From the IMG/VR virus record IMGVR_UViG_3300012354_000007, positions 1 through 38,265 of that record: DNA of 38,265 bases. One strand, written 5' to 3'. Positions 1-6,715 of this stretch are shown one piece after another. Under the pieces are notes generated by a model, which saw only the letters and a list, made by a program, of their open reading frames with translations, was not told the DNA's origin and did not search any database. The translations under genes were made by a program, and so were the position numbers. This DNA comes from a virus. How positions within the stretch are numbered: the first letter of the stretch is position 1; every line of letters begins with the position of its first letter.

Positions 1-1887
1 CATCATGTACAGGAACGAGCCCCATCCCCACTCGACGAGCCGACGCCAGGCCAGCACGAGTAGATCACGCTGACTGCCCTGCGTGACGTAGTTCAGGCCC
101 TTCCGGCTGGCCCGCGGCCTCACCAGCAGCTGGCCGGAGTCGCCGACCGTGTACCGGTCCCAGAGCGGGCACTGACGGCCGGACTCCAAGGTCACCACGG
201 CCTGCGCGTTCAGTGTATCCGCGTAGGCCGAGAGCACCGGGAACAAGCGACGCCAGCTGTTCAGCGTCTCGGCCGCCTTCGCCGTGCTCACGCCGAGCGT
301 GGACGCGATCCGGCCGATACCGGCGCCGTAGCACCAGGCCAGGAACGCCGCTTTGGCCTTCTGCCGGAGCAGGTAGCTCGTGGTGCCCGCTGTCTTGCCG
401 TCTCCGGGCAGGAAGCCGTCCCCGAAGGTGGCCGCGGCCACCGTGCTGTTCAGGTCGCCTTCGAGCAGCACACGCAGCAGCTCGCGGTCTCCGGACAGAC
501 CGGCCATGGTCCGCGGCTCGCCCTGGCTGAAGTCGCACGAGACGAGCACATGGCCGGGCAGCGCTGTGTAGGCCGCACGCACCCGGGTGTCCTTCTTCGG
601 AAGGTTCTGGAGCGCCGGGTCCCGGCCAGCCATGCGACCGGTGACCGTGCCGAACACACGCAGGTCGGCGTGCACCCGGCCGTCACGCGTCAGCGCGGCC
701 AGCATGGGGTTGCAGTACGCGGCAATGAACTTGGCCGCCTTACGGACGGTCTGCAAGGCCAGGGCGAGCGCGGACACCTGCGGGTTCTCGTGGTCAACGA
801 GCCCGGCGATGACTTCCTTATCCCACGACGCATTGCCGTCCGGATTGCTGTCCGTTGGCTTTGTCCTCTTTGGACTGGTCAGCCCCATCCGCTCGAACGC
901 GGCCCCGACCGCCGGACCCATGCCCGACTGCTTGATCGCGTAGCCGCCGAGGTAGGACGCATTGAACGTGACCACGTCGGCGAGCTGGCCTTCGAGCCAG
1001 ACCGCGTAGGGCCCGTCCACGGGTAGGCCGCGGAACATCGATTGATCGGCATCCCATTGCGTGCGTAGGTCCGCCTTGAGCACGGGGCCCTGTCCGTGCG
1101 CGGTGACGACCGGCAGCATCTTGTGCCACAGGCGGATGGTCATCAGCGGGTCGAGACCGGCGTAAGCCAGGTATACCGGATCGTGACTGCTGATGTTCGC
1201 GAAGCCCCATGCAATCGCTTTCTTCGGTGTCCGGTGGCCGACCGGCGCGAGCTCCTTCCAGCGTGCATGCATCAGCTTTTCGATCCAGGCCAGCACCGGT
1301 GACAGCTCGCGCTCGGTGGTTTCCTTCAGACCGCGCTTGTGCGGTATCCGCGGGTCGATGCCTTCCTTGGTCTCCGGCATGACGGTCCGCGGGTCGTAGT
1401 AGCCAAGCAGCGGCTGTGTATCGGCGATGTGTGGATCGATGTCGCCAAAGCGCCAGGCGAAGTCGGGCAGCCCGCGGCCGATGTAATTGATCTCTGACCG
1501 GGCGTAGTGACCGATCCATAGCGGATGCTCACGGATGGTCTGGGAGAGCAGCGCCAGGCCTGCGCGGTCCAGATCTTCGACCACCACCACCCACGTCGTC
1601 GACGGATCCGCAATCTGAACGGTGCGCAGCCGGAACGCGGCGTCCCAGGCGTCCTCGGCGTTGGTCTCACTGTCCATCCCGAGCGGCTCCGTGGTGCGCG
1701 CCGCCACCCAGGCAGACAGTGCTTCGAGCCCGGCGCCGTCGCGCACCACGATCAGCTCCGCGCCACGGTCGGCCACACACCCGGTATCGAGCCACCAGGA
1801 CTCCATGCCCGGGATGACCTCGGTACCTGTCTTCGGCGCCAGGCACGCCGGCAGCGCGTCCGGGACCACGGCCAGTGCGGTGCTCAC
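1..1887 (-). CDS. polA: DNA polymerase I-like (family A), 3' end missing
   Basis: Family A replicative polymerase with a 3'-5' exonuclease domain and no 5' nuclease domain, as usual for phages. 629 residues are inside the window. Exonuclease motif I is DSET (D72, E74) and motif III is YAGLD (D246). In motif II (near residues 126-132) the usual aspartate is apparently replaced by SE. Polymerase landmarks follow: TGRM, then motif A DFSQGEP (D452), then motif B with R508, K512 and a CYG. Motif C (HDE) would lie just beyond base 1, so the gene is cut by the window edge. The start is GTG at 1887, overlapping the upstream stop as GTGA. It is the last visible gene of a translationally coupled minus-strand operon. 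The exact activity of the exonuclease is inference. Confidence 0.93.
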   Translation of the reverse strand, partial: MSTALAVVPDALPACLAPKTGTEVIPGMESWWLDTGCVADRGAELIVVRDGAGLEALSAWVAARTTEPLGMDSETNAEDAWDAAFRLRTVQIADPSTTWVVVVEDLDRAGLALLSQTIREHPLWIGHYARSEINYIGRGLPDFAWRFGDIDPHIADTQPLLGYYDPRTVMPETKEGIDPRIPHKRGLKETTERELSPVLAWIEKLMHARWKELAPVGHRTPKKAIAWGFANISSHDPVYLAYAGLDPLMTIRLWHKMLPVVTAHGQGPVLKADLRTQWDADQSMFRGLPVDGPYAVWLEGQLADVVTFNASYLGGYAIKQSGMGPAVGAAFERMGLTSPKRTKPTDSNPDGNASWDKEVIAGLVDHENPQVSALALALQTVRKAAKFIAAYCNPMLAALTRDGRVHADLRVFGTVTGRMAGRDPALQNLPKKDTRVRAAYTALPGHVLVSCDFSQGEPRTMAGLSGDRELLRVLLEGDLNSTVAAATFGDGFLPGDGKTAGTTSYLLRQKAKAAFLAWCYGAGIGRIASTLGVSTAKAAETLNSWRRLFPVLSAYADTLNAQAVVTLESGRQCPLWDRYTVGDSGQLLVRPRASRKGLNYVTQGSQRDLLVLAWRRLVEWGWGSFLYMM

Positions 1888-2060
1888 GCGCCGGGCACCG
1901 TGGCGAAGGCAGAGAACACCATCAGCACCAGCCCACCGGACATCCCGATCAGCCCGGCAACCGCGCATGGAGTGGAGTCCAGGCGGGCGGCGCCGTAACC
2001 GAGCAGACCGGCCAGCGCGACCAGCATGGCGCCGAGGATCAATAGCTGCGTGCCGATCAC
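1884..2060 (-). CDS. small membrane protein, two TM segments
   Basis: 58-residue protein consisting almost entirely of two hydrophobic segments (about residues 5-25 and 32-55) joined by a short polar turn containing RLDST. It sits between the 78-aa gene and DNA polymerase, with GTGA overlaps on both sides. A longer in-frame ORF extends upstream, but that part is arginine-rich shadow sequence. The GTG at 2060 fits the coupling pattern. No family recognised; an inner-membrane location is predicted from hydrophobicity only. Confidence 0.7.
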   Translation of the reverse strand: MIGTQLLILGAMLVALAGLLGYGAARLDSTPCAVAGLIGMSGGLVLMVFSAFATVPGA

Positions 2061-2293
2061 GCCGACCGTCCCTTCTCGACCATATAGCGGCGAGTGCCGT
2101 CCTTCGCCCGGCGGCACCACACCGCGAACAGTTCCTCGTCTTCGAGCCTGTGATACGGCACGGTGCGCGAGGTGAGGTACTTCGATCCGTCGTACCACGG
2201 CTTCCGCACCGTGCCGTCGCCAGTCGACACGGAGACCCGCTCGCCATCGGCCGGACCGCCGAACAGCTCGATGGTTTCCTTGTACGCGGTCAC
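2057..2293 (-). CDS. hypothetical protein, 78 aa
   Basis: Small soluble protein starting with GTG at 2293, which overlaps the preceding stop by GTGA. It contains a FGGPADGER motif near residues 10-18, a KPWYDG turn and a basic C-terminus. The opening pattern (E-x-x-GGP-x-DG) recurs in short actinophage proteins of unknown role. Function not assignable. The ORF could be extended 34 codons upstream, but that stretch overlaps the neighbouring gene in another frame and looks non-coding. Confidence 0.72.
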   Translation of the reverse strand: MTAYKETIELFGGPADGERVSVSTGDGTVRKPWYDGSKYLTSRTVPYHRLEDEELFAVWCRRAKDGTRRYMVEKGRSA

Positions 2294-2445
2294 TTCGGGC
2301 CTACCCGGGTCCAGTCCTGCTCGACAACCTGGATCTCCTCCACGGTCAGGTGATTGCCGTCCAGCATGTACAGACCCCCGTCGCCGTTGTCCCACTCGAT
2401 CGCGAGATGCGCACAGTCAGGGCTCATGAAGATAGCGGTGATCAC
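2290..2445 (-). CDS. hypothetical protein, 51 aa
   Basis: Short acidic protein (begins VITAIFMSPD, ends RVGPK) read from GTG at 2445. Its start overlaps the methyltransferase stop as GTGA and its stop overlaps the next gene's GTG in the same way. The sequence alternates hydrophobic and acidic residues (IEWDNGDGG, VEEIQVVEQDW), suggesting a small beta-rich fold. No family recognised. Evidence for reality is the perfect coupling on both sides and the lack of any competing ORF filling the gap. Confidence 0.65.
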   Translation of the reverse strand: MITAIFMSPDCAHLAIEWDNGDGGLYMLDGNHLTVEEIQVVEQDWTRVGPK

Positions 2446-3239
2446 GAAGTACCTCCATACACGCGGTCAGCCGCGATAGCGGCGTACTCAGGATTCAGCT
2501 CCACGCCACTCCAGCGACGCCCTAACAGACTGGCTACGGCAAGCGCGGTGCCACTGCCGGCAAACGGGTCCGGGACATGACCATCAGTCGGGCAGTAGTC
2601 GGTGATGATGCGTCCAGCAAGTGGTTCGGGAAACACGGCCGGATGCTTACGTCCTTTCGGATCCCGGTATCCGGACACCCCGAAGTCCCACACATCATGA
2701 CCGAGCTCTCCGCCGCGTGTGACCTTTCGTGCGTACGGCTTATTGGTCAGTGACAAGTGAAGGATGGTCTCATGCGCACGCTGACAGCGGCTGCGCACCG
2801 ACTCCGGGAGGGGATTAGGCTTACGCCACACGATCTCCTGCCGCCACACCCAGCCAGCGTCAATCGCGGCCAGCGCGACACGGAACGGCAGACCGACCAG
2901 CGATCCGTCCCTGACTCCGGGTACGCCGCGCTGAACAGGACGCCCGTGCGCCCGCCCCCCGGGGTCGTCACCCTCCCCGCGAACCTTGCGGTCGACGCCA
3001 CCAGTACGCGCGTACTTGTCGCCGATGACCAGAAACACCGAACCATCGGCGACAAGTAGACGTCGCATCTCGTCCAGGACCTCAACCATGGCCTTGACGT
3101 ACTCCGCCGGCGTGCTCTCGCTGCCGATCTCACCGAGCAGGCCATAGGTCCGGAGGCCGAAGTATGGCGGACTCGTCACGACGAGATTCACGCTGCCATC
3201 CGGTAGTGGAACATTGCGTGCATCACCGATATGGATCAC
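2442..3239 (-). CDS. DNA methyltransferase, beta class (N4-cytosine or N6-adenine)
   Basis: 265-residue amino-methyltransferase. The catalytic motif IV is TSPPY (residues 22-26) and the AdoMet-binding motif I is DPFAGSGT (224-231). The order catalytic motif first, AdoMet motif last defines the beta class. SPPY rather than DPPY is seen in many N4-cytosine enzymes but also in N6-adenine ones, so the modified base is not settled. No restriction endonuclease lies beside it, so it is an orphan, probably used to mask phage DNA from host restriction or to mark it. Start GTG at 3239, overlapping the upstream stop. Confidence 0.92.
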   Translation of the reverse strand: MIHIGDARNVPLPDGSVNLVVTSPPYFGLRTYGLLGEIGSESTPAEYVKAMVEVLDEMRRLLVADGSVFLVIGDKYARTGGVDRKVRGEGDDPGGRAHGRPVQRGVPGVRDGSLVGLPFRVALAAIDAGWVWRQEIVWRKPNPLPESVRSRCQRAHETILHLSLTNKPYARKVTRGGELGHDVWDFGVSGYRDPKGRKHPAVFPEPLAGRIITDYCPTDGHVPDPFAGSGTALAVASLLGRRWSGVELNPEYAAIAADRVYGGTS

Positions 3240-3424
3240 GACTCGACCACCTCATGGCCGTAGCTGCACGAGTTGATAAACATGGTGTAGGCCAGCTCAC
3301 TTACCAAGTCATCACGTTGACTCGGCGTCATGGCGCGCCACTCGATCTCCTCGGCGGCACTAAGTTCGTACTCGTCGGTGATCGGACCCGTTGGCGTCTT
3401 AATGTGACACAGAATCTTGATCAC
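3236..3424 (-). CDS. hypothetical protein, 62 aa
   Basis: Small protein beginning with a beta-like MIKILCHIKTPTG segment followed by a helical acidic part (SAAEEIEWRAMTPSQ) and a C-terminal NSCSYGHEV. It is linked to both neighbours by GTGA overlaps (start GTG 3424). No recognised family. Immediately upstream of the methyltransferase in the operon, so it is probably co-expressed with it. Confidence 0.75.
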   Translation of the reverse strand: MIKILCHIKTPTGPITDEYELSAAEEIEWRAMTPSQRDDLVSELAYTMFINSCSYGHEVVES

Positions 3425-3729
3425 GGCGTCGGTCCTTTCCAGGGCACTGGCTTGACCACGTGCCGCACGTTGTGCTGGTCCACAATGGACAGCTCCATGA
3501 GGCCGCTTTCCGGCATGTACCGAAAGACCAGGTACATCGCCAGGTCCAGATCATCGGTGCGGTAACGCATGTCGATCGTCCGCGACTCCGGGTGCGCGAA
3601 CACAACGGCGAACCACTCGTATTCTTCACGGTGGCCAAGACGAGCGACCCGGCGCGACCGCATGGCGATCGGTCGGCTGGGCAGTGCATCGGACACGTCG
3701 AATCGGTCGATCTCCGGCGTGGTGGTCAC
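3421..3729 (-). CDS. hypothetical protein, 102 aa
   Basis: Start GTG 3729 overlaps the stop of the membrane-anchored gene. The N-terminal third is basic (RSRRVARLGHREE), followed by alternating hydrophobic strands (EWFAVVFAHPE, LAMYLVFRYMPE, LMELSIVDQHN) that suggest an alpha/beta fold. No motif that names a family. Part of the coupled minus-strand operon. Confidence 0.75.
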   Translation of the reverse strand: MTTTPEIDRFDVSDALPSRPIAMRSRRVARLGHREEYEWFAVVFAHPESRTIDMRYRTDDLDLAMYLVFRYMPESGLMELSIVDQHNVRHVVKPVPWKGPTP

Positions 3730-4433
3730 GAGAAGTCGCCGTGCTCATCCTCGGCGACGTCGTACGGATCGGGGTCCGCCGCGGTGGGGTTGACCATGTC
3801 GGCGAGTCCACGGTAGCGGGTACCGTCAGCCAGCTGCCCACTCACCTCGGTGAGCTCTGCTTCCGTGGCAGCCTGATCCGGCCAGAAGCTTCCCGACCGA
3901 ATCGTCAATCCTCTCGGCGGCGTCGCCGGCTGGCGCTCGTACTCGGCGCGCACGGTGGCCGCCAGCTCGCCGGCGCTGGGCATGATGTTCGTGACATCGA
4001 CCCCCGAGCGAACCGCGTGCGTCAGCGGATCCATGCCCGCCGGGCGTAGCGTCCGGCCGATCTGCTGATCCTTGATCAGCGGATGCGTGCCAGGCATCCG
4101 CGGGATCGTCAGAGTGACCTCGGTATCCGTGTTCGCGTGCTTCGGTTCTCGTGACTTGGACATCTGGTAATGATCGAATTCGTACGTCTCATCCATGGTG
4201 ATCGGTTCGGCACTGTGACCACGGCGACCGGTCGGTGACACCCCCTGACGGGCAAAGCTCCGGAATACCTCACGCTGCCAGGGCGCGATCTTGGGCAGGC
4301 CGAGAGAGCGCAGCCAGTCGACATCGATCAGCGGCTTTCGGCGACGCTTGACGGCCTGGACGAGCACCACGATGGCGATCACCGTGGACATCAGCGCGGA
4401 CCAGATGGCCAGCGCGATCAGTACGAGGTTCAT
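3726..4433 (-). CDS. membrane-anchored protein of unknown function
   Basis: 235 residues with one N-terminal transmembrane helix (about residues 3-27) followed by a KRRRK stop-transfer cluster, so the bulk is predicted to be cytoplasmic. The soluble part has a WLRSLGLPKIAPWQREVF segment and a proline/acid-rich C-terminus ending DEHGDFS. The APWQ segment loosely recalls phage terminase lead-in sequences, but no Walker motif follows. Start ATG 4433, two bases after the preceding stop. Unknown function; a membrane platform for early events is only speculation. Confidence 0.72.
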   Translation of the reverse strand: MNLVLIALAIWSALMSTVIAIVVLVQAVKRRRKPLIDVDWLRSLGLPKIAPWQREVFRSFARQGVSPTGRRGHSAEPITMDETYEFDHYQMSKSREPKHANTDTEVTLTIPRMPGTHPLIKDQQIGRTLRPAGMDPLTHAVRSGVDVTNIMPSAGELAATVRAEYERQPATPPRGLTIRSGSFWPDQAATEAELTEVSGQLADGTRYRGLADMVNPTAADPDPYDVAEDEHGDFS

Positions 4434-4435
4434 GG

Positions 4436-4684
4436 TCAGCTTCCCTCTGAGGTGGCGGCAGGCCGTACCTCGTTCAACTCGGCCAGCAGTGCATCGAACT
4501 CCGCCTGGCTGACGTGGGTGACGTTGCGCATGCCGCGGGCAGACTCGATGCGACGCAGGTAGGTGTGCAGGTCACCGCGGTCACGCCAGCGGTACACGGT
4601 GCGCACGTGAACCCCCGCCTTCTCGATTGCTTCGATAAGCGGGATCAGGTCCCGCGGGGTGTTGTCCCGGATCGGCTCGCTCAT
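4436..4684 (-). CDS. small DNA-binding protein, MerR/excisionase-like HTH
   Basis: 82 residues from ATG 4684. A helix-turn-helix is visible around residues 12-40 (LIEAIEKAGVHVRTVYRWRDRGDL), resembling the helix arrangement of MerR-type and phage excisionase-type wHTH proteins. The rest is helical with an acidic tail. It is the first gene of the leftward operon and lies at the divergent promoter, so it could be a regulator of that promoter. The ATG sits 6 bases after a TATGGT -10 element, so the mRNA may be leaderless. An ORF extension to 4720 would run through the promoter and was not used. No integrase is present, so an excisionase role is not supported. Confidence 0.72.
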   Translation of the reverse strand: MSEPIRDNTPRDLIPLIEAIEKAGVHVRTVYRWRDRGDLHTYLRRIESARGMRNVTHVSQAEFDALLAELNEVRPAATSEGS

Positions 4685-4690
4685 GGGACG

Positions 4691-4743
4691 ACCATAGCTT
4701 GGTATGGCATCCGTTGACAAGTATTGGCGTCATATGGCACCGT
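4691..4743. promoter_or_regulatory. divergent promoter pair with overlapping -35 elements and 10-bp repeats
   Basis: Rightward: TTGACA 4714-4719, 18-bp spacer, CACCGT 4738-4743, predicted start at about 4750, one base before the ATG at 4751. Leftward: TTGTCA 4720-4715, 18-bp spacer, TATGGT 4696-4691, predicted start at the ATG of 4684. The two -35 hexamers overlap by five bases. Four 10-bp units (TGGCATCCGT, TGACAAGTAT, TGGCGTCATA, TGGCACCGTG) run through the region without gaps from 4704 to 4743. Positions are read directly; promoter activity is inferred. Confidence 0.65.
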
Positions 4744-4750
4744 GTCTCCC

Positions 4751-5011
4751 ATGACAAAGAAGAAAGAGGGCAGTCACGGCCGCGAGATCAAGGCCACACG
4801 GGGAAAGCCGGTCGGTCTGGGCGCCGGCGTGGATCACCGCAAGGTATCCGGGAAGACGGTCGGCGACGCCGCGACCGAGAAGGCGCAACACACGGGCAAG
4901 TACCACGGCGGCATGGGTGGTCGTCACGACAAGGTGACCGAGGAGACGCCCTCACCGCCGGTACCTCCCGCACACGGCGCGGGTCGACCGGGGCACACCG
5001 AGGGGAGCTGA
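4751..5011 (+). CDS. small basic, glycine-rich protein, 86 aa
   Basis: Begins MTKKKEGSHG at 4751 and is rich in Lys, Gly and His, with a Pro-rich C-terminus (PSPPVPPAHG). It looks largely disordered and could bind nucleic acid, but no family is recognised. First gene of the rightward operon; its ATG falls on the predicted transcription start, with no Shine-Dalgarno, consistent with leaderless translation. Composition resembles the two small basic proteins at 37836 and 38021, without clear homology. Confidence 0.7.
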   Translation: MTKKKEGSHGREIKATRGKPVGLGAGVDHRKVSGKTVGDAATEKAQHTGKYHGGMGGRHDKVTEETPSPPVPPAHGAGRPGHTEGS

Positions 5012-5017
5012 CAGGAA

Positions 5018-5260
5018 GTGGACAAAAAGGTGACACGCAGGCGGATCGACAGGCGGACGTGGGAGTTTTACGCGGACGGCGATGCGATCGGCGTGGCACG
5101 TCTGACGGGCACGAGGGGCGTCCGGATCGGTCCGCATCGTCAGCGCTGGATCCCTCGAGCGCGCGGTGACCGTGCCTACGTTCTGCTGCCCACCGAGGAC
5201 AGCGGTATGGACGCCCAGCGCGCCATCGTGGCGTGGCAGGCCAGGCGGCAGACGTGCTGA
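5018..5260 (+). CDS. hypothetical basic protein, 80 aa
   Basis: Starts at GTG 5018 with AGGAA just upstream. Basic N-terminus (KKVTRRRIDRR) followed by short strand-like segments (WEFYADGDAIGVARL, AYVLLP) and a helical C-terminus. No recognised motif. The gene follows 6 bases after the previous stop and overlaps the next gene by 7 bases, so it is part of the same operon. Confidence 0.7.
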   Translation: MDKKVTRRRIDRRTWEFYADGDAIGVARLTGTRGVRIGPHRQRWIPRARGDRAYVLLPTEDSGMDAQRAIVAWQARRQTC

Positions 5261-5796
5261 CCGCGGACGAGCATCGACGGGGCGCCGAGTGGTTCGACTG
5301 GTACCGGCGCCAGCTGATGTCCGGTGCAGTCGCCTGCCCGCCGCCGGACGTCACCGCGCGCATGGTGTACGAGCACACATGCGGCATCGGCACACTGGAG
5401 CATGTCACCCGGGCGCATGCCGAACTGGGCGCCTATCCGCAACGGGTGGCTATGATCGATCTCCCGGACCGCTTGACAACGCAGCAGGTGGGTGACTTCA
5501 GGAAGGCTTGGCTGGCTTCATTCGCCGAGGTCAAGCGTCACGCAGTGCTCGAACCGATCCTGACCGCCGTGCGCCCGCCAGCCGGCTGGCGATGGGCCGA
5601 TAGCGTCGACCCCGTCCAGTGGTGGTCACCGATCGGCAGGATTGATCACCGTGGCCCGCTGGTACCGCTTCGGCGTTGCGCGGCGTCTGGCTTGATGGTC
5701 GCGCCTGCATTCGTCGTCTCGCTGCTAGTCGCCACCGCGGTGCTGCTTGTCCTCGGCTATCGCCGGTTTGGCAGGCTCTGCGTTGGTGACTGGTAA
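5254..5796 (+). CDS. hypothetical protein with C-terminal TM helix
   Basis: 180 residues from GTG 5254, overlapping the previous gene's stop. Residues about 1-125 are soluble and helical (EWFDWYRRQLM, QQVGDFRKAWLASFAEV). Near the C-terminus there is one strong hydrophobic helix (LMVAPAFVVSLLVATAVLLVL) followed by basic residues, predicting a tail-anchored protein. No family recognised. The last 60 codons have lower similarity to the surrounding style, so a frame problem there cannot be excluded. Confidence 0.62.
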   Translation: MLTADEHRRGAEWFDWYRRQLMSGAVACPPPDVTARMVYEHTCGIGTLEHVTRAHAELGAYPQRVAMIDLPDRLTTQQVGDFRKAWLASFAEVKRHAVLEPILTAVRPPAGWRWADSVDPVQWWSPIGRIDHRGPLVPLRRCAASGLMVAPAFVVSLLVATAVLLVLGYRRFGRLCVGDW

Positions 5797-5800
5797 ACCT

Positions 5801-5830
5801 CTGGCATCCGTTGACATCCTCTGCTAAGGT
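5801..5830 (+). promoter_or_regulatory. promoter with 10-bp repeats
   Basis: CTGGCA 5801-5806, 18-bp spacer, TAAGGT 5825-5830, with TTGACA nested in the spacer at 5811-5816. The 10-bp units TGGCATCCGT and TGACATCCTC are adjacent (from 5802), and a TGGCAC-type unit follows at 5832. The start predicted 7-8 bases after the -10 coincides with the ATG at 5838. It would drive the helicase/nuclease part of the operon internally. Confidence 0.6.
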
Positions 5831-5837
5831 ATGGCAC

Positions 5838-6062
5838 ATGGAAGACGCCGAACGGAGAGCCCGTATGACCGCACGCATCGTCGTGACGCTGGCCCTGGTG
5901 GTCTTCCTGACCACCGCCTACGCACTGCCCGGCGCCCGGGCCGCCGGCGCGCTCGTCATCGGATCGATGATGATCGTCGCGCTGGCTGGCTATGGCCACG
6001 AGGTCATCGAGCTGCGCGACCGTGAGGCCGCCCAGCGGAGCAGGAAGGAAGTGTCCGCGTGA
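5838..6062 (+). CDS. small membrane protein, 74 aa
   Basis: Two hydrophobic helices (about residues 11-26 and 33-50) with a charged C-terminus (ELRDREAAQRSRK). Two starts compete: ATG 5838, which sits on the predicted transcription start (leaderless), and ATG 5865, preceded by GGAGA at a good distance. I list the longer form; the 65-aa form is equally possible. The stop overlaps the next gene's GTG. Function unknown. Confidence 0.68.
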   Translation: MEDAERRARMTARIVVTLALVVFLTTAYALPGARAAGALVIGSMMIVALAGYGHEVIELRDREAAQRSRKEVSA

Positions 6063-6409
6063 AAACCTCGAGTGAGATTCGACCATTGTTGATCGTCACG
6101 AACAACATCCGCGATGCCGAGGACGAGGTACGTCGTAACCTGCGTCTCCCCCGGCATGCCGTCGACCTGGTCACGAGAGGCGAGGCACTGCGCGGACTCA
6201 ATGACCGAGTGTATCGCATCATCATTGCCCCCAGTACCCGGCAGAACGGCCGGAATACCACGTCAGACACACTGAACCAACTGCGTTACCTCGAAGCATG
6301 CCGCGCAGTACATCGCGCCACTGACGAGGAAATCGACACAATCCGTCACTACTTCACGGAAGGACCCGGGGCCCGTGGCACGCGGCGTATCCAACGACCA
6401 GAACAGTGA
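6059..6409 (+). CDS. hypothetical protein, 116 aa
   Basis: Starts GTG 6059, overlapping the previous stop by GTGA. A Rossmann-like opening (PLLIVTNNIRDAEDEVRR) and a strand YRIIIAPSTR are followed by a helical acidic section (ATDEEIDTIRHYF) and a basic tail. The pattern of a short alpha/beta domain looks genuine, but I do not recognise a family. Confidence 0.72.
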   Translation: MKTSSEIRPLLIVTNNIRDAEDEVRRNLRLPRHAVDLVTRGEALRGLNDRVYRIIIAPSTRQNGRNTTSDTLNQLRYLEACRAVHRATDEEIDTIRHYFTEGPGARGTRRIQRPEQ

Positions 6410-6431
6410 TCGGCGCTATCGCGGACGCCCG

Positions 6432-6554
6432 ATGAGCGAGACGAGCTCGAACGTCTGCGGAGTCTGCGGGGGCCATGGCGGCGTTCACCTCCCGTCGTGC
6501 CGTCACTACGTCAGCCCGCAGGAGGCACCGCCCGTGGAAAAGGATCCCCGATGA
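6432..6554 (+). CDS. tiny Cys-rich protein, possible zinc knuckle
   Basis: 40 residues from ATG 6432 containing CGVCGG and, ten residues later, SCRHY, so the Cys-Cys-Cys-His set could hold one zinc. The stop overlaps the next start as ATGA. A GTG at 6376 in the same frame would add 18 residues and overlap the previous gene; the ATG form is listed because the Cys motif follows it directly. Function unknown. Confidence 0.55.
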   Translation: MSETSSNVCGVCGGHGGVHLPSCRHYVSPQEAPPVEKDPR

Positions 6555-6712
6555 CCGTCGCCGAATTGATTGCTCGACTGTCCGAACTGGACGGCAACCT
6601 GGAAGTACAGACGGATGGGTGCTGTTGTCGGGGTCACGATATCGCCAGTATCACCAGTGTCGTTACCGATAACCCCGACTTCCCGGACATCGCCCTGATC
6701 CAGGCGGGCTGA
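6551..6712 (+). CDS. hypothetical protein, 53 aa
   Basis: Begins MTVAELIARLSELDGNLEV, a pattern common to many short phage and bacterial proteins in which one helix with a LxxLDGxxEV motif precedes small strands. A CCC cluster is at residues 24-26. ATG 6551 overlaps the upstream stop. No assigned function. It lies directly before the helicase gene. Confidence 0.72.
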   Translation: MTVAELIARLSELDGNLEVQTDGCCCRGHDIASITSVVTDNPDFPDIALIQAG

Positions 6713-6715
6713 CCG

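Noticed and set aside
4436-4684. Excisionase and a lysogeny module
   Set aside because: The HTH resembles excisionases, but no integrase, attachment site or repressor with a recognisable partner is present in the window.
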